Source: JAAYCI01 sp964370045
Lineage (GTDB): Bacteria; Bacillota; Clostridia; Oscillospirales; Ruminococcaceae
Assembly: GCA_964370045.1 (NCBI GenBank)
Contig: CAYJGZ010000010.1
Location: forward strand, 25,048-89,047
Length of the DNA stretch: 64,000 bases
Reading direction: 5' to 3'
The number at the start of each line of letters is the position of its first letter. Within the stretch, counting starts at the first letter, position 1. Below are positions 24,406 through 32,887 of the stretch, one piece after another. Both the position numbers and the translations under genes were made by a program. The notes below the pieces were generated by a model. The model was not told the origin of the DNA, did no database searches, and worked only from the letters and a program-made list of their open reading frames with translations.

Positions 24406-26340
24406 TCACACATCCAAATTTGCGTATTTTGCATTGGTTTCAATAAACTCTCGCCTTGGCTCTACCTTGTCGCCCATGAGTATACTGAACGTCTCGTCCG
24501 CAAGCTCTGCATCATCCACGCTTATCTGCACAATCATTCGGTTCTCGGGGTTCATGGTGGTTTCCCACAGCTGTTCGGGGTTCATCTCGCCAAGGCCCTT
24601 GTAGCGGCTTATCTTTGGCTCGCCCATCTCGGCGGACAGGCTCGCCATCTCCTCGTCCGTGTAGGCATAGCGCACGTCCTTGCCCTTTTGCAGCTTGAAT
24701 AGGGGAGGCTGTGCCACATACACATAGCCACCCTCTAATAGCGGCCGCATAAATCTAAAGAAAAATGTAAGTAGCAACGTACAAATATGGCTTCCGTCCA
24801 CGTCCGCATCCGCCATCACAAATATTTTATGATAGCGCAGCTTGCTCATGTCCATGTCCTGGCCTATGCCACAGCCCAGCGCCGTTACCACGGGCATCAT
24901 CTTTTCATTGGAATAAACCTTGTCAATGCGTGCTTTTTCCACGTTGAGCATCTTGCCCCACAGCGGCAGTATCGCCTGAATGCTCGAGTCCCTGCCCATC
25001 TTGGCGCTTCCGCCTGCCGAGTCGCCCTCCACGATGTACAGCTCTGTCTTTGCTGGGTCACGCTCACGGCAATCCGCAAGCTTGCCCGGCATACGTGCAT
25101 TTTCCATGACGCTTTTGCGGCGCACAAGCTCCCTTGCCTTTTTCGCCGCCTCACGTGCACGTGCGGCGCTGAGCGCTTTTTCGTATATGGACTTTGCGCA
25201 GGCTGGGTTTTCCTCAAAATATTCCTTCAGCTTTTCGTACACAAGGCTCTCCACAATGCCGCGCATCTCGGTGTTGCCCAGCTTTGCCTTTGTCTGCCCC
25301 TCGAACTGCGCCTCTGTCAGCTTCACGCTTATTACGGCGGTCATGCCCTCTCGCACGTCGTTGCCTTGCAGGTTGTCGTCCTTTTCTTTTATGTAGCCTT
25401 TTTGGCGGCCGAAATCATTAAAAACACGTGTTACCGCATTTTTGAAGCCCTGCTCGTGCGTGCCGCCGTCCGTTGTGTGTATGTTGTTTGCAAAGGACAA
25501 AAGCAGCTCGTTGTAGCTTTCGTTGTACTGCATCGCCACTTCCGCACAGCTACCGCCGTCCTCCGCCTTGAGGTAGATAATATCATCGCAAATTACGCTA
25601 AGGCTACGCCGCTTGTGAATGTGCGTTACAAACTCGCATATGCCACCCTCGTAGCACATGGTCTTTTCCTTTTCGCTCCCCGTGCGCTCATCTTTCAGCG
25701 TAATGGACACACCTGCGTTCAAAAATGCCTGTTCACGCAGGCGGCTGAGCAGCGTATCATAATCGTAGTTCGTCTCTTCAAACATCTCGGGGTCGGCCTT
25801 CCAGCACACCACAGTGCCCCGCTTTTGGGTATCGCCCACGGCGGCAAGCGGCGCATTCTCCACGCCACGCTCAAAGCGCTGGTAGTGCACTTTGCCCTCG
25901 GTGTGCACCTGTACGGTAAGCCACTCGCTAAGCGCATTCACCACGCTTGCGCCCACGCCGTGCAGGCCGCCTGCCACCTTGTAGCCGCTGTTTTCGCCGC
26001 CAAATTTGCCGCCTGCATGTAGTATTGTGAACACCACCGTCACGGCAGGTATGCCCAGCTTTGGCTGAATACCCACAGGGATGCCACGGCCGTTGTCCGT
26101 CACCTGCACTATGTCGTCGTCCTTCAGGCACACCTCTATGTGGTCGCAAAAGCCGGCCAGCGCCTCGTCTATGGCGTTGTCCACAATCTCGTACACACAG
26201 TGGTGAAGCCCCCGAGGGCCGGTGCTTCCTATGTACATACCCGGACGCTTGCGCACCGCCTCAAGACCTTCCAGCACCTGTATTTGGCTGCCGTCGTAGT
26301 CCTGTGCGGTTGGCGTCTTTACATTTTCCATCTCTGCCAT
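24406..26340 (-). CDS. gyrB: DNA gyrase subunit B
   Basis: This 644-residue subunit supplies ATP hydrolysis and the TOPRIM metal site of gyrase. The GHKL ATPase is shown by YEIVDNAIDEALAG, DNGRGIPVG and GGLHGVGASVVNALS; the TOPRIM part by EGDSAGGSAKMGRD and the later DADVDGSHI; the tail ends with RREFIETNAKYANLDV as in other gyrB proteins. It lies between remB and gyrA on the minus strand. The length of about 640 residues is typical of Gram-positive GyrB. Confidence 0.98.
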   Translation of the reverse strand: MAEMENVKTPTAQDYDGSQIQVLEGLEAVRKRPGMYIGSTGPRGLHHCVYEIVDNAIDEALAGFCDHIEVCLKDDDIVQVTDNGRGIPVGIQPKLGIPAVTVVFTILHAGGKFGGENSGYKVAGGLHGVGASVVNALSEWLTVQVHTEGKVHYQRFERGVENAPLAAVGDTQKRGTVVCWKADPEMFEETNYDYDTLLSRLREQAFLNAGVSITLKDERTGSEKEKTMCYEGGICEFVTHIHKRRSLSVICDDIIYLKAEDGGSCAEVAMQYNESYNELLLSFANNIHTTDGGTHEQGFKNAVTRVFNDFGRQKGYIKEKDDNLQGNDVREGMTAVISVKLTEAQFEGQTKAKLGNTEMRGIVESLVYEKLKEYFEENPACAKSIYEKALSAARAREAAKKARELVRRKSVMENARMPGKLADCRERDPAKTELYIVEGDSAGGSAKMGRDSSIQAILPLWGKMLNVEKARIDKVYSNEKMMPVVTALGCGIGQDMDMSKLRYHKIFVMADADVDGSHICTLLLTFFFRFMRPLLEGGYVYVAQPPLFKLQKGKDVRYAYTDEEMASLSAEMGEPKISRYKGLGEMNPEQLWETTMNPENRMIVQISVDDAELADETFSILMGDKVEPRREFIETNAKYANLDV

Positions 26341-26472
26341 AAAAAATACTTCCCATCCTTTGGAGTATATAGTGTTTATAATATATCGGTTTATCGCAAT
26401 TTTTAGCGCACATTTAAGTAATAAATAAAGTTTATAACAAAAGCTTGCACATAGTGTTAAATACTTTACGCT

Positions 26473-26772
26473 TTACTCAAAAGTTTTCGCAAAATTTCCC
26501 TGTGCAAGGCGCTTTTTCAGCGTAGCGGTGTTCAGCTGGCTGATGTACAAGGCCTCCTCGCCGCTTTTCTTCTCGTGCGCTCTGCATTTTTTTGATGCGC
26601 ACAGCACGTAGCTTTTGGGCAGTTCCTGCGTCACGTTTACAACAATGCCCTTTTGCTCCGCCACCTTAAAAAACTCCCTCGTCGCTTTGGATATGGAGGT
26701 GGTGTCCATGTCGAACACGCCCAGCACCTCCGACGTATTTATCAGCGTATCCTGCCCTATGTGAAGATACAC
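26473..26772 (-). CDS. remB: RemB/YaaB-like extracellular matrix regulator (DUF370)
   Basis: This 99-residue protein begins MYLHIGQDTLINTSEVLGVFDMD, typical of the DUF370 family, and continues with KSYVLC, as in Bacillus subtilis RemB (YaaB). RemA and RemB are DNA-binding regulators of biofilm matrix genes in Bacillus. In Bacillus the gene also lies between recF and gyrB, so synteny supports the call. GGAGGGAACG precedes the start. A family A repeat separates it from recF. The target genes here are unknown. Confidence 0.88.
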   Translation of the reverse strand: MYLHIGQDTLINTSEVLGVFDMDTTSISKATREFFKVAEQKGIVVNVTQELPKSYVLCASKKCRAHEKKSGEEALYISQLNTATLKKRLAQGNFAKTFE

Positions 26773-26797
26773 GGCGTTCCCTCCATACAGATATTAT

Positions 26798-26893
26798 GGG
26801 AGTGGCCACATAGAGGTGATTAAGTTTTTTTGATATGTCCTCGCCTTCTTCTCGCACTTAACATATTCTAAATCACCGCTTTTGTCCACACCC
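26798..26893. repeat. Family A MITE-like repeat, short-core copy (96 bp)
   Basis: Both ends are present (GGGAGTGGCCACATAGAGGTGAT and AAATCACCGCTTTTGTCCACACCC), but the GC palindrome in the middle is deleted. Flanks GATATTAT and AATATCAT match at 6 of 8. Confidence 0.75.
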
Positions 26894-26947
26894 AATATCA
26901 TACAACAAAAACATGATTATATTATGTAAACTTTATTTTTCATGCTT

Positions 26948-28027
26948 TTACTGCACAATACCATCCTCCACAAAAACCACCTTGCCCGCTGTGCGCTTAA
27001 AGGCGGCAGGCTCGCAACACGTGACAAAGCTCTGCTTTTCCTCCATCTTGCACAGGAGGTATTTTTGCCTGTTTTCGTCAAGCTCGCTGAGCACATCGTC
27101 CAAAAGGAGCACCGGGTGCTCCCCCGTAATGTGGCGTGCCATCTGCGCCTCCGCAAGCTTTAGGCTTAAAACAGCACTGCGCTGTTGGCCTTGGCTGGCG
27201 AAGGTGCGTGCGCTCTTGCCTTTTAGTATCATGTCAAAGTCTTCACGGTGTGGGCCTAAGGTGGAAAACCCCGCACGTATGTCCTTTTTACGGCTGTTGA
27301 AAAGCGCATCCAAAAGCTCGTTCATCGGTGCACTCGGCATAAACTCAATTTTCAAAGTTTCCGCACCCAGTGAAATTTCCTCGTAAAACTTTTCCGCCAT
27401 GGGTGCCGCCTTATCAAGGTATTCCGCCCTGCGCCTTGTTATTTCGTTCCCTACCTGCGAGAGCTGTTCATCAAAGGTGTCCAGCAGGGCATCAGCCTCA
27501 TTTGTTTCGTAGTATCGCTTCAAAATTGCATTTTTTTGGGTGAGCGCCCTTGTGTATCTGCGAAGTATACCCACATACCCGGGGTACAGCTGGCACAGCG
27601 CCACATCCAAAAAGCGCCTGCGTGCGTCCGGCCCGCCCTTCACAAGGTGCAGATGACCGGGGTCAAACACCACCGCAGTAAAGTTGCCTGCAATAGCGCC
27701 TGCTCTGCCATAATCCACGCCGTTTATGTCAGCAAAGCGTCCTTTTCTGGAGGAGTCTTCACCCTCCACCGTCAGCTTTATGTTTTTATCCCGCCCAAAA
27801 GCCGCCACATCCGCACTAACAAATGCACTTGGGCATCCGTGCCGCACAAGTTCCTTGTCCTTGCTACCACGAAAGCTTTTTCCGCCGCAAAGCAGATATA
27901 TACTTTCCAAAAGATTTGTTTTACCCTGTCCGTTTGCACCTGCTATTACGGTAAGCCCCTCATCCGCAGACAGATGCGCTTTTTCTATGTTTCTAAAGTT
28001 TGAAAGTTCGAGTGTCCTTAGTTTCAT
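26948..28027 (-). CDS. recF: DNA replication and repair protein RecF
   Basis: This 359-residue SMC-like ATPase helps load RecA at gapped DNA and collapsed forks. The Walker A is GANGQGKTN near residue 30, the ABC signature region is FASQGQQRSAVLSLKLAEA, and Walker B is VLLLDDVLSELD. The start at 28027 (MKLRTLELSNFRN) follows GGAGAC; the longer frame upstream lacks family similarity. It sits between yaaA and remB as in other Firmicutes. All motifs are intact. Confidence 0.96.
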   Translation of the reverse strand: MKLRTLELSNFRNIEKAHLSADEGLTVIAGANGQGKTNLLESIYLLCGGKSFRGSKDKELVRHGCPSAFVSADVAAFGRDKNIKLTVEGEDSSRKGRFADINGVDYGRAGAIAGNFTAVVFDPGHLHLVKGGPDARRRFLDVALCQLYPGYVGILRRYTRALTQKNAILKRYYETNEADALLDTFDEQLSQVGNEITRRRAEYLDKAAPMAEKFYEEISLGAETLKIEFMPSAPMNELLDALFNSRKKDIRAGFSTLGPHREDFDMILKGKSARTFASQGQQRSAVLSLKLAEAQMARHITGEHPVLLLDDVLSELDENRQKYLLCKMEEKQSFVTCCEPAAFKRTAGKVVFVEDGIVQ

Positions 28028-28064
28028 CTTGTCTCCGTGAGCAGTATACACATACTAATAAGTT

Positions 28065-28283
28065 TTATCCTGCACAAACTTTGTATATATCGCTATCATC
28101 GCACATATTAACCTCATCGCCCGGCACAAGCTTTTTGCCGCGCATAGTGCACACCTCGCCGTTTACAAGCACCTGCCCCTGCTGAATAAAAATCTTTGCC
28201 TCGCCGCCTGTCTCGCACAGCCCGGCAAACTTCAAAAAGGCATCAAGCTTTATGTACTCGGTGGTTATGTTTATGTTTGTCAT
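28065..28283 (-). CDS. yaaA: YaaA/RlbP-type S4-domain RNA-binding protein
   Basis: This is a small S4-domain protein of about 72 residues. TTEYIKLDAFLKF, then ETGGEAKIFIQQGQVLVNGEV and RGKKLVPGDEV make up the S4 RNA-binding fold. Orthologues lie between dnaN and recF in many Firmicutes and affect large ribosomal subunit maturation. The start is uncertain: ATG 28283 matches where homologues begin, while ATG 28295 and 28307 are nearer a GGGAG site. It lies 37 bases upstream of recF, so they are probably cotranscribed. Confidence 0.88.
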   Translation of the reverse strand: MTNINITTEYIKLDAFLKFAGLCETGGEAKIFIQQGQVLVNGEVCTMRGKKLVPGDEVNMCDDSDIYKVCAG

Positions 28284-28373
28284 CAGTTTTGGCATTATCT
28301 CCCACATGTTTTTTTTGAAATAAAAAGTGCAGTTTTAACAAAAGTTTATGTGTAATAATCACTATTTTATGCT

Positions 28374-29474
28374 TTAATCATTCTTAAAGCGAACAGGAAG
28401 TATCACAAATGTAAACTCGTCGCCCTCCAAAGGAAGTATCTTCACGGGGGAAAGCTGACCCGAAAGCTCTATAATAACCCTATCCGTGCCGCTGTTGCGC
28501 AGTGCGTCCAAAAGGTAGCGGTAGTTAAAGCCTACCTCTACGCTTTCGCCCTCCACCTGCGCATCCACGCAGTCGTTCACACTTCCCAGTGGTGTTTGAC
28601 ACTTTATTTCAATATTTTCACTAAATGTAATGCGCAGTGGGTTTTTAAGCCGTTCCGTTATTATAACAGCACAGCGTTCAACAGCCTTTTCAAAATCGGG
28701 TACACTTGCCTCAACACGGGTTTTATATTCTTTTGGAATAGCCGCTTTATAATTAAAAAACTCGCCCTCTATAAGGCGGCTCATCACGGTGTATGTTCCG
28801 TCTGAAAATACTATATATCTGTTGTTTGCGTCCACACGCACCGGCTTTTCAGAGCTACCCAAAAGGCGTGCCGCTTCGGAAACAGTTTTGCCCGGAACAA
28901 CAATAGAAAGAGTTTTATCCGCAACAACAGGGTGGTTTGTAATAGCCACACGAAAGCCATCCAGCGCTACTATAGTAAGGTTTCCCGGCGATATATCGAA
29001 TAATTCACCCGTAAGGGCGGGCTTTTTGTCATCCGTAGACGTAGCATACAGCGTCATGCCTATCATGTTTTCCAGCTCCGCCGCATCTATTTCAAAAGCA
29101 AAGTCAGCGCCGGGTGTGGGCAAAGAGGGAAACTCGGAGGAGCTCATGCCCATGAGGTTGTATTCGGTGATGCCACCCGTTATTTTGGTGGACATGTTTT
29201 CCTCGCACTCTATATTCACTTCATCACTGGACATACTACGTATCATGTCATTTACAAGCTTTGCGGGCAGTACCACCTCGCCAGGCTGTATTACGTTTGC
29301 GGTTATTTGGGTGGTTATAGCCATTTCAAGGTCATATCCGCGAAGCTCCAGCACAAAGCCTTCTGCCTTAAATAAAATTCCCTGTAAAACGGGCACAGAA
29401 GAAGCGGATGGAACTGCTCTTAAAACACCCGCAACTGCATCCGCTAATATTTTCTTTTCACACGAAAACTTCAT
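28374..29474 (-). CDS. dnaN: DNA polymerase III beta subunit (sliding clamp)
   Basis: This 366-residue protein folds as three similar domains and dimerises into the ring that tethers DNA polymerase III and other enzymes to DNA. Family features include the N-terminal MKFSCEKKILADAVAGV, LPAKLVNDMIR and the C-terminal ILPVRFKND, which matches the usual LPMR-type ending and contributes to the client-binding pocket. It follows dnaA on the minus strand with a 290-base AT-rich gap. Normal length, no anomalies. Confidence 0.97.
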   Translation of the reverse strand: MKFSCEKKILADAVAGVLRAVPSASSVPVLQGILFKAEGFVLELRGYDLEMAITTQITANVIQPGEVVLPAKLVNDMIRSMSSDEVNIECEENMSTKITGGITEYNLMGMSSSEFPSLPTPGADFAFEIDAAELENMIGMTLYATSTDDKKPALTGELFDISPGNLTIVALDGFRVAITNHPVVADKTLSIVVPGKTVSEAARLLGSSEKPVRVDANNRYIVFSDGTYTVMSRLIEGEFFNYKAAIPKEYKTRVEASVPDFEKAVERCAVIITERLKNPLRITFSENIEIKCQTPLGSVNDCVDAQVEGESVEVGFNYRYLLDALRNSGTDRVIIELSGQLSPVKILPLEGDEFTFVILPVRFKND

Positions 29475-29764
29475 TGTAAAAACCTTCTTTCAAAAAATCA
29501 AAAAAGTGAAAAAACAATACATACTACTCTTTAATTTAGTAGTAATAGTAGGGGCTGTTGATATGTTAAAAAGACTGAAAACCCGCAAGACAAGCGGATT
29601 TAACAAGGGTGAAAGAGTGTAAAAACTCGTTTATAGTTTTGTTAAAATGTTGAAAAATGAAAGAGGAAACTAAAAACACTGAAAACTTTATGTTGAAAGT
29701 TAATTAAATGTTAAAAGTTAAGACATAGTTTTCAAGAGCTTTTTAGCCGTTTATTACGCATTAT
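29475..29764. other. AT-rich gap between dnaN and dnaA, possible part of oriC
   Basis: No gene. Contains several copies of a motif like TGTTRAAAA or TGTTGAAAG (29564, 29648, 29691, 29709), which on the other strand resemble the DnaA box TTATCCACA with two mismatches. No box matching the consensus exactly is visible. Confidence 0.4.
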
Positions 29765-31057
29765 TTATGAGCGTGCATTTTTTATAATATCCTCTACTGT
29801 TTCTCTCATTTGAGTGTCCGTTTTTATTTTATTGGTAACCGTGCTACAAGCATATACCACTGTGGAATGGTCTCTTTTGCCAAACTGTGAGCCTATTTCC
29901 TCCATGGATATGCCGGTTATTTCACGCACACAGTACATGGCTATCATGCGTGCGTTCGAGATGGACGCATTGCGCTTGCGGCTGTATATGTCATCTGCGG
30001 TTACGCCGTATGTGCGTGCAACCTCCTGCGTTATCTTCTCAATAGTCACAGGTAAGGGCTGAACTTCGCTTAAAATGTCCTTTATGGCATTTTGTGCAGC
30101 GCCTATCACCGGCTGGATACCCTCCAGCAGATAGTATGCGTTTAGCTTTTTAACAGCACCCTCCAGCTGGCGAATGTTGTTTTTAAGATTTTTTGCTATA
30201 TAATCGGCAACATCGCCCGGAATGTCCATCTTTAGCAGCTCGGCTTTGCGCCTAATAATAGCCACCCTTGTTTCAAAGTCGGGCGGCTGAATATCCGCCG
30301 TAAGTCCCCACTCAAAGCGGGTGCGTAGGCGGTCGTCCAAGCTGCGAATTTCTCTTGGCGGACGGTCGCTCGCCAGCACAATTTGTTTTCCCTCGTTGTA
30401 AAGAGTGTTGAATGTATGGAAAAACTCTTCCTGTGTGGATACCTTGCCGCCTATAAACTGCACATCATCCACCAAAAGAACATCCACCGTGCGATACTTA
30501 TCGTGAAACTCGTTCATGCTGTGCTGTGCTATGGAGGATATTATTTCGTTGGTAAAGCGGTCGCCGTCTATATAAGAAATCTTGTAGTTTGGGTTATTTT
30601 TGGCTATTTCATACTGTATGGCAAAAAGAAGGTGCGTTTTGCCAAGACCTGATGCGCCATATATAAAAAGAGGATTCCAGCTTTTGGCAGGGGTAGAAGC
30701 TACACTTAAAGCTGCAGCATGTGCAAATTTATTATTTTGACCTACAATAAAATTGTCAAAAGTGTAGTCATAGTTGCCTGCTTGCACCTGTGGCTTTTCG
30801 CTTGGTTCATCCTGCTTTGCTAAAAGCTCCACATTCACCTCAAAGCCCAAAAGAGACTTAAAGGCTTCTTTTAGCAGGTTTATGTACCTTTCCTCCAAAA
30901 CACCCTTTATGAATTCGCTTCTAACCTCTATTTTAACAGTTTCGTTTTCAAAGCTTATGGGAACAAGCTCCGAAAAGAAAATATTAAAAGAGGTGGAAGT
31001 AACGTGCTCCTTGCAGTATTCTATTGCAGCAAGGTAAATGTCCGAAAAAGATTTCAT
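29765..31057 (-). CDS. dnaA: Chromosomal replication initiator DnaA
   Basis: This 430-residue AAA+ protein melts the origin and recruits the helicase. It has the N-terminal interaction domain, Walker A GASGLGKTHL, Walker B LLVDDVQFIGG, and the C-terminal DNA-binding domain with SNARMIAMYCVREITG, then GSQFGKRDHSTVVYA, the DnaA signature. The start ATG 31057 lies 8 bases after GGGGG; the alternative TTG two codons earlier would be too close to it. dnaA is the first leftward gene at the strand switch. Confidence 0.98.
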   Translation of the reverse strand: MKSFSDIYLAAIEYCKEHVTSTSFNIFFSELVPISFENETVKIEVRSEFIKGVLEERYINLLKEAFKSLLGFEVNVELLAKQDEPSEKPQVQAGNYDYTFDNFIVGQNNKFAHAAALSVASTPAKSWNPLFIYGASGLGKTHLLFAIQYEIAKNNPNYKISYIDGDRFTNEIISSIAQHSMNEFHDKYRTVDVLLVDDVQFIGGKVSTQEEFFHTFNTLYNEGKQIVLASDRPPREIRSLDDRLRTRFEWGLTADIQPPDFETRVAIIRRKAELLKMDIPGDVADYIAKNLKNNIRQLEGAVKKLNAYYLLEGIQPVIGAAQNAIKDILSEVQPLPVTIEKITQEVARTYGVTADDIYSRKRNASISNARMIAMYCVREITGISMEEIGSQFGKRDHSTVVYACSTVTNKIKTDTQMRETVEDIIKNARS

Positions 31058-31063
31058 TCGCAA

Positions 31064-31522
31064 TACCCCCGGTATTGAATATATGAGACATAAGTTTTAG
31101 AATAAAAATAAACAGCAAAATTAAAAAAGAATGCAGGATGGAGCACCCTGCTAAAAATATTTAAGGCAAAGCCTTAAACAAAAAAATAAACGCAACTGTC
31201 CTCTAAAATAATAGCACAAAACACAGCTTAAATCAACATGAGAGGATATATATTATATATAGGAATATAAAGGACAATTATAATTATCTGTGAATAGTAA
31301 ATTAAGCAAGAGCACCCTGTAAAATATAAGCAAAGGATATCTTGCAAAATTTTGTCAGAATAAACAAAAGGTAAGCTGAATACTTTATGTTAAAGCGATA
31401 TTTTTTGTTATAAATGACAGAAATTGAGCATAGAAAAGCTATTATCACATAGATAACTTAAATATTGAAGAAAAAACAGCGCCAAAAAACAGTATTCAAG
31501 AGATAAAAAAAGCTTGCAGCTG
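31064..31522. other. Probable replication origin region (oriC)
   Basis: This gene-free, very AT-rich segment of about 460 bases separates the divergent dnaA and rpmH transcription units and coincides with the switch in gene strand. It has a palindrome TTAAGGCAAAGCCTTAA (31161-31177), a 10-base motif GAGCACCCTG present twice (31141 and 31310) followed each time by AT-rich bases, and weak DnaA-box relatives such as TGTGAATAG (31289-31297). I found no perfect TTATCCACA. The call rests on synteny and strand bias more than on boxes. Confidence 0.6.
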
Positions 31523-31552
31523 TTGACAAACAAAAAGATATTCATGTATACT
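31523..31552 (+). promoter_or_regulatory. Promoter of rpmH
   Basis: TTGACA (31523-31528), an 18-base spacer and TATACT (31547-31552), about 100 bases before the rpmH start. Confidence 0.8.
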
Positions 31553-31653
31553 GATAATTCGCAGGGAGCTGTGCAAACAAGGCTCTCTGTATATAAGAAA
31601 ACAAAACACGTTGCCTAAAAAAACAGTGGCAGCTTTAACGAGGAGTGAATAAA

Positions 31654-31791
31654 GTGAAAAGAACATTTCAGCCTAAAAAGAGACAGCGCAACAGGGAGCA
31701 CGGCTTTCTTAGCCGTATGCGTACACGTGGTGGACGCAAGGTGATAAAGGCACGTCGTAGCAAAGGCCGTGCAAAGCTGACAAACGTATAA
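31654..31791 (+). CDS. rpmH: Ribosomal protein bL34
   Basis: This 45-residue, strongly basic protein reads MKRTFQPKKRQRNREHGFLS and continues with RMRTRGGRKVI and KARRSKGRAKL, the bL34 family pattern. It starts with GTG after CGAGGAG. It is the first rightward gene beyond the origin and has its own good promoter. A hairpin with T run lies between it and rnpA and may reduce read-through, as protein L34 is needed in greater amount than RnpA. Confidence 0.97.
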   Translation: MKRTFQPKKRQRNREHGFLSRMRTRGGRKVIKARRSKGRAKLTNV

Positions 31792-31893
31792 TTGTCGGAT
31801 TTAGGGCAAGCTTCTTGAATGGGGTACGCTTTTAATAGCTATGACTGAGAGTTGGCTTTTGGCCGATTTGCTCGGTGTCTCGCCCGAAACGTG

Positions 31894-31926
31894 AAGGAGA
31901 CCACGCGAAAGCGAGGGCTCCTTTTT
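31894..31926 (+). terminator. Hairpin with T run between rpmH and rnpA
   Basis: AAGGAG-A-CC (31894-31902) pairs with GG-G-CTCCTT (31915-31923) and is followed by TTT; likely a partial terminator or attenuator. Confidence 0.7.
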
Positions 31927-32009
31927 GTTGTATCAGCTGAAAAGAGACACAGGTGCTTTTTAGACAAGCATTCGCATGGGAGGTTTTTTTTATCCGTTTT
32001 GAGCCTATT

Positions 32010-32363
32010 GTGCACAACAGCGACTTTATGCGTGCGTACAAAAAAGGAAAAAACTTTGTTCATCCGCTGGCTGTGCTGTATGTGAACCGCAACCGTGCGG
32101 GTAAAATGCGTGTGGGCATTACCGCAGGTAAAAAGCTGGGCACCGCCCCCCGCAGAAACCGTGCAAAGAGAGTTATCCGTGCGGCGCTGAGCAGTGTAAT
32201 TGCACAGGATATGCCAAACGTGGATATTGTGATAGTGGCAAGAGGAATAACGGCGGACGCAAAAAGCCACAAACTCGCGGATGTTTTAAGGAAAATGTTC
32301 AAAAAAGCAGGGCTACCTTTTTGCCCACATCCCTTTAGTGCACAAGCAGATATGTTACCCTAA
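32010..32363 (+). CDS. rnpA: Ribonuclease P protein component
   Basis: This basic protein of about 117 residues assists the RNase P RNA in trimming tRNA 5' ends. The family core is clear: NSDFMRAYKKGKNFV, the RNR-type helix APRRNRAKRVIRAA, and VIVARGITAD. The start is uncertain. GTG 32010 is the last possible start that keeps the conserved NSDF, but has no clear ribosome binding site. A GGGAGG at 31978-31983 sits before an ATC codon at 31992 with no standard start, so either an unusual codon is used or the run of eight T at 31984-31991 hides an error. Position between rpmH and yidD confirms identity. Confidence 0.88.
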   Translation: MHNSDFMRAYKKGKNFVHPLAVLYVNRNRAGKMRVGITAGKKLGTAPRRNRAKRVIRAALSSVIAQDMPNVDIVIVARGITADAKSHKLADVLRKMFKKAGLPFCPHPFSAQADMLP

Positions 32364-32385
32364 GTTATAAGTTAAAAACGAAGAG

Positions 32386-32440
32386 AAAGTGGTATATCCC
32401 CCCGCAGGGGAGAGGATATACCAAAAAAACTAAACCTGCT
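32386..32440. repeat. Family A repeat relic
   Basis: GTGGTATATCCCCCC, a shortened GC palindrome, GGATATACCAAAAAAACTAAA; outer ends are missing. It lies between rnpA and yidD. Confidence 0.55.
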
Positions 32441-32488
32441 TTTTTGCTGAAACTGTATAGCACAGATATTTCCAAAGAGGAAAATTAG

Positions 32489-32764
32489 ATGAAAAGGTTT
32501 TTGCTTTTTTTACTGCGTGGCTACAAAAAGCGCATATCCCCCGCCCTTGGGACAAACTGCCGCTTTACCCCCAGCTGTTCCTCCTATACAATGAGCGCTA
32601 TAGAGATACACGGCAGCCTAAAAGGCTCTGTGCTTGGGTTTTGGCGCATTTTGCGTTGCAATCCGCTTGGCAAGGTGGGCTACGACCCACCGCCCGAAAG
32701 GGGAATGTGGAAAAACCCAAACAGGATGCTCTACAAAGAAAGCAAAAAAAAGCAGGGCAATTAG
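32489..32764 (+). CDS. yidD: Membrane protein insertion efficiency factor YidD
   Basis: This 91-residue protein has an N-terminal amphipathic or membrane-associated segment and the invariant core NCRFTPSCSSYTMSAIEIHG, then LGFWRILRCNPLGKVGYDP. YidD assists YidC-dependent insertion. It lies directly upstream of yidC, as in most bacteria. GAGGAAAATTAG precedes the ATG. The length and cysteine motif are normal. Confidence 0.95.
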   Translation: MKRFLLFLLRGYKKRISPALGTNCRFTPSCSSYTMSAIEIHGSLKGSVLGFWRILRCNPLGKVGYDPPPERGMWKNPNRMLYKESKKKQGN

Positions 32765-32887
32765 GCAGTGTCCGAACGAGTGGTTTCAAAAAATGTCTCT
32801 CCTCCCAAAAGCAGCATCCTGCGCAGCATTTTGGGTCCAGTATAGTAAAAATTTTGCATAAACAGCAAGGTTTTTATATTAAAATAA

